Origin: Desulfobacterales bacterium CG23_combo_of_CG06-09_8_20_14_all_52_9
GTDB taxonomy: Bacteria > Desulfobacterota > Desulfobacteria > Desulfobacterales > UBA2156
Assembly (NCBI GenBank): GCA_002771315.1
Contig: PCSF01000297.1
Coordinates: 8,026-16,330 of the forward strand
Direction of reading: 5' to 3'
DNA length: 8,305 bases
This document shows, one piece after another, positions 6,293 through 8,305 of this stretch. Under the pieces are notes generated by a model, which saw nothing but the letters and a program-made list of their open reading frames with translations, was not told the origin of the DNA and ran no database searches. Numbering within the stretch: position 1 is the stretch's first letter; every line of letters begins with the position of its first letter. Position numbers and translations under genes: made by a program.

Positions 6293-6307
6293 AAACGAAA
6301 GCCCGAT

Positions 6308-6592
6308 ATGACCCAAAGAATCACACCCCCTGAAGATAACCTCAAGATCCGCTGCCGAAAACTCGGCCATCAAATATTCTTTTCATACTGCCGCAGGGAA
6401 AACCGGGGACTCCCCTGTCCCAAGACGATAGACTGCTGGCACATCCATTTCCAAGTTCAAGATTACCTGGAACAAGAACTCACTCACGAGGAATGGAATC
6501 AAGCATTTGCCGCACCCGCAAAGCCAAAAGTAATGACGCTGTTAGACCTGATCGAACAAGCCAAGGCGGCAAAGGAAGAAGGATCCGGATGA
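6308..6592 (+). CDS. small four-cysteine protein upstream of iorA, function unknown
   Basis: The 94-residue protein is not assigned to a named family. The core (residues 14-63) has four cysteines, C16, C28, C37 and C43, within RCRKLGH, FFSYCRRE, GLPCPKTIDCW, plus H21, H45 and H47. The spacing C-x11-C-x8-C-x5-C suggests a metal or Fe-S site. A helical tail rich in Ala, Lys and Glu follows (75-92), with a TLLDLIEQAKAAK segment. No signal peptide or membrane segment is present. The frame is open back to 6131 inside trpB2, but ATG 6308 is the first Met that leaves trpB2; its SD is weak. The stop overlaps the iorA start as ATGA, so translation of the two is coupled and the protein is plausibly an accessory to the oxidoreductase. 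I recall similar small proteins in Desulfobacterota but cannot verify this here. Confidence 0.72.
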   Translation: MTQRITPPEDNLKIRCRKLGHQIFFSYCRRENRGLPCPKTIDCWHIHFQVQDYLEQELTHEEWNQAFAAPAKPKVMTLLDLIEQAKAAKEEGSG

Positions 6593-8305
6593 AAGATGCG
6601 TTTTTGATCGGAAACGGTGCCATTGCCCTGGGACTCCTGGAAGGCGGGTGCCAAGTGGTCACCTCTTACCCCGGAACCCCCAGTTCTGAAATATTACCCG
6701 AGATTGTTCACCTGATTAAAACCGAAAATCTGAAGACCTATGCGGAATGGTCCACCAATGAAAAGGTGGCATTCGACAATGCCTATGCCGCGGCCATTTC
6801 CGGGAAACGGGCCGCCTGCTGTATGAAGCAGGTGGGTTTGAACGTCGCGGCGGATTCCCTGATGAGCGCCGCCTACCTGGGCACCACAGGAGCGCTGGTC
6901 ATCATCTCCTGCGACGATCCCGGTCCGCATTCTTCCCAGACCGAGCAGGATACGCGCATGATGGCATGGCTTGCCAAGGTCCCGGTGCTGGATCCCTCCA
7001 CTCCAAAAGAAGCCCGGGAGATGGCAGCACTTGCTCTGGATCTCTCCGAAGAGTTCCGGATCCCGGTGATCTTAAGACCCGGTATCCGGGTCTGTCACGC
7101 CAGGCAGAACTGTCAGTGGGAACCCATTTCTATAAAAAACAAATCCGCAACCTTTGAAAAAAACCCCTCCCGCTGGGCGGCAACCCCTATGTTTCGATAC
7201 CTTCTCCATCAGGAGCTCAACCAAAAACTCATTCAAATATCCAAAAAATTTGAACGATTAAGGGATATTAACAAACATAACCTCATTAAAAACAGGAAGT
7301 ATCCTTTAGGGATTATAGCGGGGGGTGTCCCCTATTCCATTGTTCGGGACCTTCTTGCCGAAAACCGGCGTGAGGACATCCCCGTTCTCAAGCTGGGCGC
7401 GCCATATCCTTTCCCGGAAAAGCCAGCGAAACAATTCCTGAGAGCCTGCAAAAAAGTGCTGGTCCTGGAAGAGACCGATGCGTTCATCGAATACTTCCTC
7501 AGGGATCGGAAAAAAGTCCTGGGGAGGCTTTCCGGCCATGTCCCCACGGAAGGAGAACTGCTTCCCCAAGTCATTTCGCGGGTGATACAGCACGTCTTAA
7601 CGGATCTCGGCATCGATCCGATGGAAGTCTCAGAAAACACCGAGGCTCAGGAGCTGGTTCGAACTCTCAACCTTCCGATCCGAAAACCCACCCTTTGCCC
7701 GGGTTGCCCGCATCGGGCATCCTTTTTCGCCATCCGCAAAGCGCAGCCTAAGGCGATCTTCACTTCCGACATCGGCTGTTACACCCTGGGCCTGAACCTC
7801 GGCGGCGTCGATACCTGCCTGGACATGGGAGCCGGAATCACTATGGCTTCCGGATTCTTTCACGCTTTTGCCCAGGACGGGATCGAGCAGCCCATCGTAG
7901 CCACCATGGGGGATTCCACCTTTTTCCATTCAGGAACAACCGGCCTTTTAAACGCAGTCTTCAACGGGTCCCGGTTCATCCTCGTGCTCCTGGATAATGA
8001 AACGACGGCCATGACCGGGATGCAACCCACCCCGGCACTGGGTATCCGTGCCGACGGAAGCCCCGGCAAATCGATTCCCCTGGAAAGGGTCGTAGCGGGT
8101 TGCGGCGTGGACTTCATTGAAGTGGTGGACCCCTATGACATCAAGGCCATGACCACCCTCTTGAAGAAAGCCAAACAGTACGTCGCGAGCCCGGATGGCG
8201 GGATTGCCGCAATCATCGCCAGACACCCCTGCGTCATTGCCCATCGGGATCGGGCGATTTTAAAAAAAATATCCGTCACTGTCACCGAAGACTGTGACGA
8301 GTGCG
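6589..8305 (+). CDS. iorA: indolepyruvate:ferredoxin oxidoreductase, alpha subunit (C-terminus cut by window end)
   Basis: Translation from ATG 6589 stays open for 572 residues to the window end. The pyrimidine-binding domain comes first: SYPGTPSSE (26-34), EWSTNEKVA with E58 as the likely thiamin-activating Glu, and KQVGLN (80-85). A central region with GIIAGGV (241-247) and a transketolase-C-like segment (LKLGAPYPFPE) follows. The TPP domain has CPGCPHR (370-376), DIGCYTLG (394-401), the diphosphate/Mg site GDSTFFHSG (441-449) and DNETTAMTG (469-477). The last residues CDEC look like the start of the C-terminal 2[4Fe-4S] ferredoxin domain typical of IorA. The enzyme with IorB oxidatively decarboxylates indolepyruvate and other arylpyruvates to aryl-acetyl-CoA, reducing ferredoxin; the reverse is possible in anaerobes. 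iorB is not in view and may follow. The linker around residues 180-240 is Lys/Asn rich and more AT rich than its surroundings. Confidence 0.95.
   Translation, partial: MKDAFLIGNGAIALGLLEGGCQVVTSYPGTPSSEILPEIVHLIKTENLKTYAEWSTNEKVAFDNAYAAAISGKRAACCMKQVGLNVAADSLMSAAYLGTTGALVIISCDDPGPHSSQTEQDTRMMAWLAKVPVLDPSTPKEAREMAALALDLSEEFRIPVILRPGIRVCHARQNCQWEPISIKNKSATFEKNPSRWAATPMFRYLLHQELNQKLIQISKKFERLRDINKHNLIKNRKYPLGIIAGGVPYSIVRDLLAENRREDIPVLKLGAPYPFPEKPAKQFLRACKKVLVLEETDAFIEYFLRDRKKVLGRLSGHVPTEGELLPQVISRVIQHVLTDLGIDPMEVSENTEAQELVRTLNLPIRKPTLCPGCPHRASFFAIRKAQPKAIFTSDIGCYTLGLNLGGVDTCLDMGAGITMASGFFHAFAQDGIEQPIVATMGDSTFFHSGTTGLLNAVFNGSRFILVLLDNETTAMTGMQPTPALGIRADGSPGKSIPLERVVAGCGVDFIEVVDPYDIKAMTTLLKKAKQYVASPDGGIAAIIARHPCVIAHRDRAILKKISVTVTEDCDEC

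Noticed and set aside
6131..6307. Extension of the four-cysteine gene back into trpB2
   Set aside because: This would overlap trpB2 by over 100 bases in another frame and encode low-complexity Ser/Pro/Arg sequence; ATG 6308 gives a compact protein.
7306..8244. Several 85-102 codon minus-strand frames
   Set aside because: All are antisense to iorA, whose thiamin and cysteine motifs are unambiguous.

Overview
The window reads as a bacterial chromosome segment of moderate GC, most likely from an anaerobic Desulfobacterota-type (deltaproteobacterial) organism. That assignment is an inference. It rests on a TrpB2-type tryptophan synthase beta chain beside an indolepyruvate:ferredoxin oxidoreductase alpha subunit, a 3-hydroxyacyl-CoA dehydrogenase/enoyl-CoA hydratase fusion in 'reversed' order, an atypical kinase paired with a UspA protein, and a short inverted-repeat element of a style I associate with that group. 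I see no rRNA, tRNA, CRISPR array or autonomous transposase.

Layout. The left end (1-416, minus strand) is the N-terminal part of a CaiB/BaiF (class III) CoA-transferase that runs off the window. It has its own candidate sigma70 promoter, whose -10 lies inside a perfect 15-bp palindrome (595-609) that looks like a repressor operator. All other genes are on the plus strand. A second candidate promoter (710-739) faces an atypical protein-kinase-like gene (876-1850), followed 75 nt later by a universal stress protein (1926-2396). The gap 2397-2698 holds a possible promoter and a 133-bp MITE-like element (2532-2664) with 18-bp terminal inverted repeats flanked by direct repeats. Next is a 674-residue beta-oxidation fusion enzyme (2699-4723). 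A 143-nt spacer with two hairpins and a tandem 10-bp repeat precedes trpB2 (4867-6243), a 94-residue four-cysteine protein (6308-6592) and iorA (6589-8305, truncated by the window end). The small gene and iorA overlap by ATGA.

How the genes may work together. IorA-type enzymes oxidise arylpyruvates to arylacetyl-CoA with ferredoxin, or run in reverse. TrpB2 joins indole to a serine derivative to make tryptophan. The fusion enzyme would hydrate and oxidise enoyl-CoA/3-hydroxyacyl-CoA intermediates, and the CoA-transferase could activate an organic acid. The cluster is therefore compatible with anaerobic handling of tryptophan, indole or arylacetate plus acyl-CoA chemistry. The substrate cannot be read from the sequence. 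The best candidates for something little described are the four-cysteine protein translationally coupled to iorA behind trpB2, and the kinase-like/UspA pair with an altered catalytic loop.
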